Source: Spirogloea muscicola (lineage: Eukaryota > Streptophyta > Zygnematophyceae > Spirogloeales > Spirogloeaceae). Taken from it: a DNA stretch of 18,920 nucleotides. This document shows positions 18,001 through 18,920 of this stretch, piece after piece (the first letter of the stretch is position 1; each line of letters opens with the position of its first letter). The stretch spans positions 68,836 through 87,755 of the forward strand of contig WELB01000090.1 in NCBI GenBank assembly GCA_009602725.1, read 5' to 3'. The notes below the pieces were generated by a model. It made no database searches. It was not told the origin of the DNA and saw only the letters and a list, made by a program, of their open reading frames with translations. Both the position numbers and the translations under genes were made by a program.

Positions 18001-18920
18001 AACATTTAGATGAACAATCTGGAGACAGCAGAAGACTAGATCATGCCTCTTTTGGGCTCATGCAGACACGAGCAGCACGAAGGAAGCGGACCTTGAGTTT
18101 GTCGTCGCAACCATCGTCGCATACCCACACGGTAAAGTAGCTGGTGGGGTACTTCTGGCTGGCGGCCGCCCGCACCGTATCTGCGGCGCATCCGCTGCCG
18201 TTAGACTCGGGCAGCGCTTGCCGCCTCCAAGCTCGGCATGCCCATGCAAGTCGAAGGCTGGCCTGAAAGCTGTCCAGCAGTATTATTGTGTGCTGCATAG
18301 AAATGCGTGAACAGTAGGTCAACCGCGAATATGCTTAATAGGTGATAAAGACTGCCTCACCGACATTGGACGTGGAGACCGAACCTCTAACTCTGCAGAG
18401 GGTCTCATCGTACATGGGCGTGTACGCACCTTGGATGACCTCGAGGTCCTCGTTGCAGCAGCAGACGAGTATGGAGACGACGGGGAAGGGCCCGGCGGAG
18501 AGCATGAGCTTGGCGGGGCGCTCGCGCGCGGGGCGCGACACCTCCAGGAAGAGCACGAGTGTAGAGAGGTAGATGGACACCTCGGTGGCCAGGAAGAGGA
18601 TCGGTGTCGGCCCGATGGTGGCGATGTTCCTGACGACCATGTTGAGCTTCCAGCCGAGGTAAGCGCCGCCGCCGGCGCAGACCAGCAGCATGGTGGCCAC
18701 CATGAGCGCGTGGTGCAGCGCGGGGCTCATGCTGTCGCCGGTAATGGACGCCGCCGGCGGCTGCGACATCCAGTCCTCCTCCGCTGCCGCCGCCGCCGCC
18801 GCCGCCGCCTGCTCCGGCCCGAGCACCGCCACGGCTGCGCCATTGGCGAGAGGCGGCAGCACGCTCTCCTCCCACCCCGGCGCCGCGTCCGCCGGCGGCG
18901 CCAGCGGGAGGCGGCCGAGC
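14994..18920 (-). CDS. Membrane family-2 processive glycosyltransferase (cellulose-synthase-like, bacterial type), 5' partial
   Basis: Exons visible: 18920-18430, 18180-18092, 17929-17840, 17702-17508, 17382-17185, 17004-16886, 16707-16578, 16429-16313, 16025-15927, 15782-15696, 15549-15431, 15204-14994. Phases agree and give 647 residues; the frame is open at the window edge with no ATG before residue 57, so the start may lie outside. Two N-terminal membrane helices (about 66-85, 99-122) precede the catalytic domain: VSILVCCCNED (149-159), VCDDG (183-187), DAD (243-245), TED (330-332), QHQRW (368-372). These are the D, D, D, QxxRW residues of processive GT2 enzymes, which use a nucleotide sugar to extend a beta-glycan while exporting it. 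About five to six further helices follow (FQNVVVLLMMTLPIFILAF, YIILLVPYVVASRIMCYIFF and others). Polymer and sugar cannot be read from sequence. Junctions before 16025 and 15782 are the least certain. An alanine run (about 18784-18810) precedes the first helix. Confidence 0.85.
18780..18812. repeat. GCC repeat encoding polyalanine
   Basis: A run of GCC units in exon 1 of the glycosyltransferase encodes about nine consecutive alanines just before EEDWMSQ. It sits in the cytosolic N-terminal extension ahead of the first membrane helix. Such runs vary in length between alleles. Confidence 0.8.

Noticed and set aside
1-18920. CRISPR array, tRNA, rRNA or bacterial operon signals
   Set aside because: No regularly spaced repeats, cloverleaf, ribosomal sequence or ribosome-binding sites were seen, and the genes are spliced.

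Overview
The window looks like nuclear DNA of a photosynthetic eukaryote, most likely a green alga. Three spliced genes lie head to tail on the minus strand, with GC-rich exons, short GT-AG introns and consistent reading phases. One of them is a plant-like tubulin cofactor E. An intron carries degenerate plant-type telomere repeats (TTTAGGG). The species cannot be fixed from this sequence alone.

Layout: (1) 1-3640 is a graveyard of 5'-truncated non-LTR retrotransposon 3' ends in both orientations, nested in one another. At least nine copies of the same reverse-transcriptase C-terminal tail, ending in (S/T)RGY-stop or a close variant, are present. The longest copy (minus, about 1872-786) keeps the zinc-binding region and restriction-like endonuclease signature of the R2/NeSL-type lineage. 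(2) 3640-4734 has no confident gene but holds short repeats, a strong hairpin and the probable 3' end of the next gene. (3) 4735-6375 (minus) is a four-exon gene for an acidic, low-complexity protein of 348 residues with an N-myristoylation-like start; I do not recognise it. (4) 6380-9541 is GC-rich upstream DNA, one more retrotransposon tail (about 6985-7270), hairpins and a few exon-like islands that I could not assemble. (5) 9542-13947 (minus) is a complete 14-exon gene for tubulin-specific chaperone E (549 residues; CAP-Gly, leucine-rich repeats, ubiquitin-like domain), with one likely GC-AG intron and telomere-like repeats in intron 1. (6) 13948-14993 is intergenic with one more repeat hairpin. 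(7) 14994-18920 (minus) is a membrane family-2 processive glycosyltransferase of the bacterial cellulose-synthase type, 12 exons visible and 5' incomplete. A 43-bp tandem duplication covers its stop codon.

The three genes are not an obvious pathway: one is a membrane-associated unknown, one serves alpha/beta-tubulin assembly, and one makes an extracellular or wall polysaccharide. The most interesting non-genic signal is a dispersed stem-loop (GGGCTGG, short loop, CCAGCCC). It recurs about 14 times, both in the graveyard and as solitary copies beside the genes, and appears to be the conserved 3'-UTR structure of the retrotransposon families.
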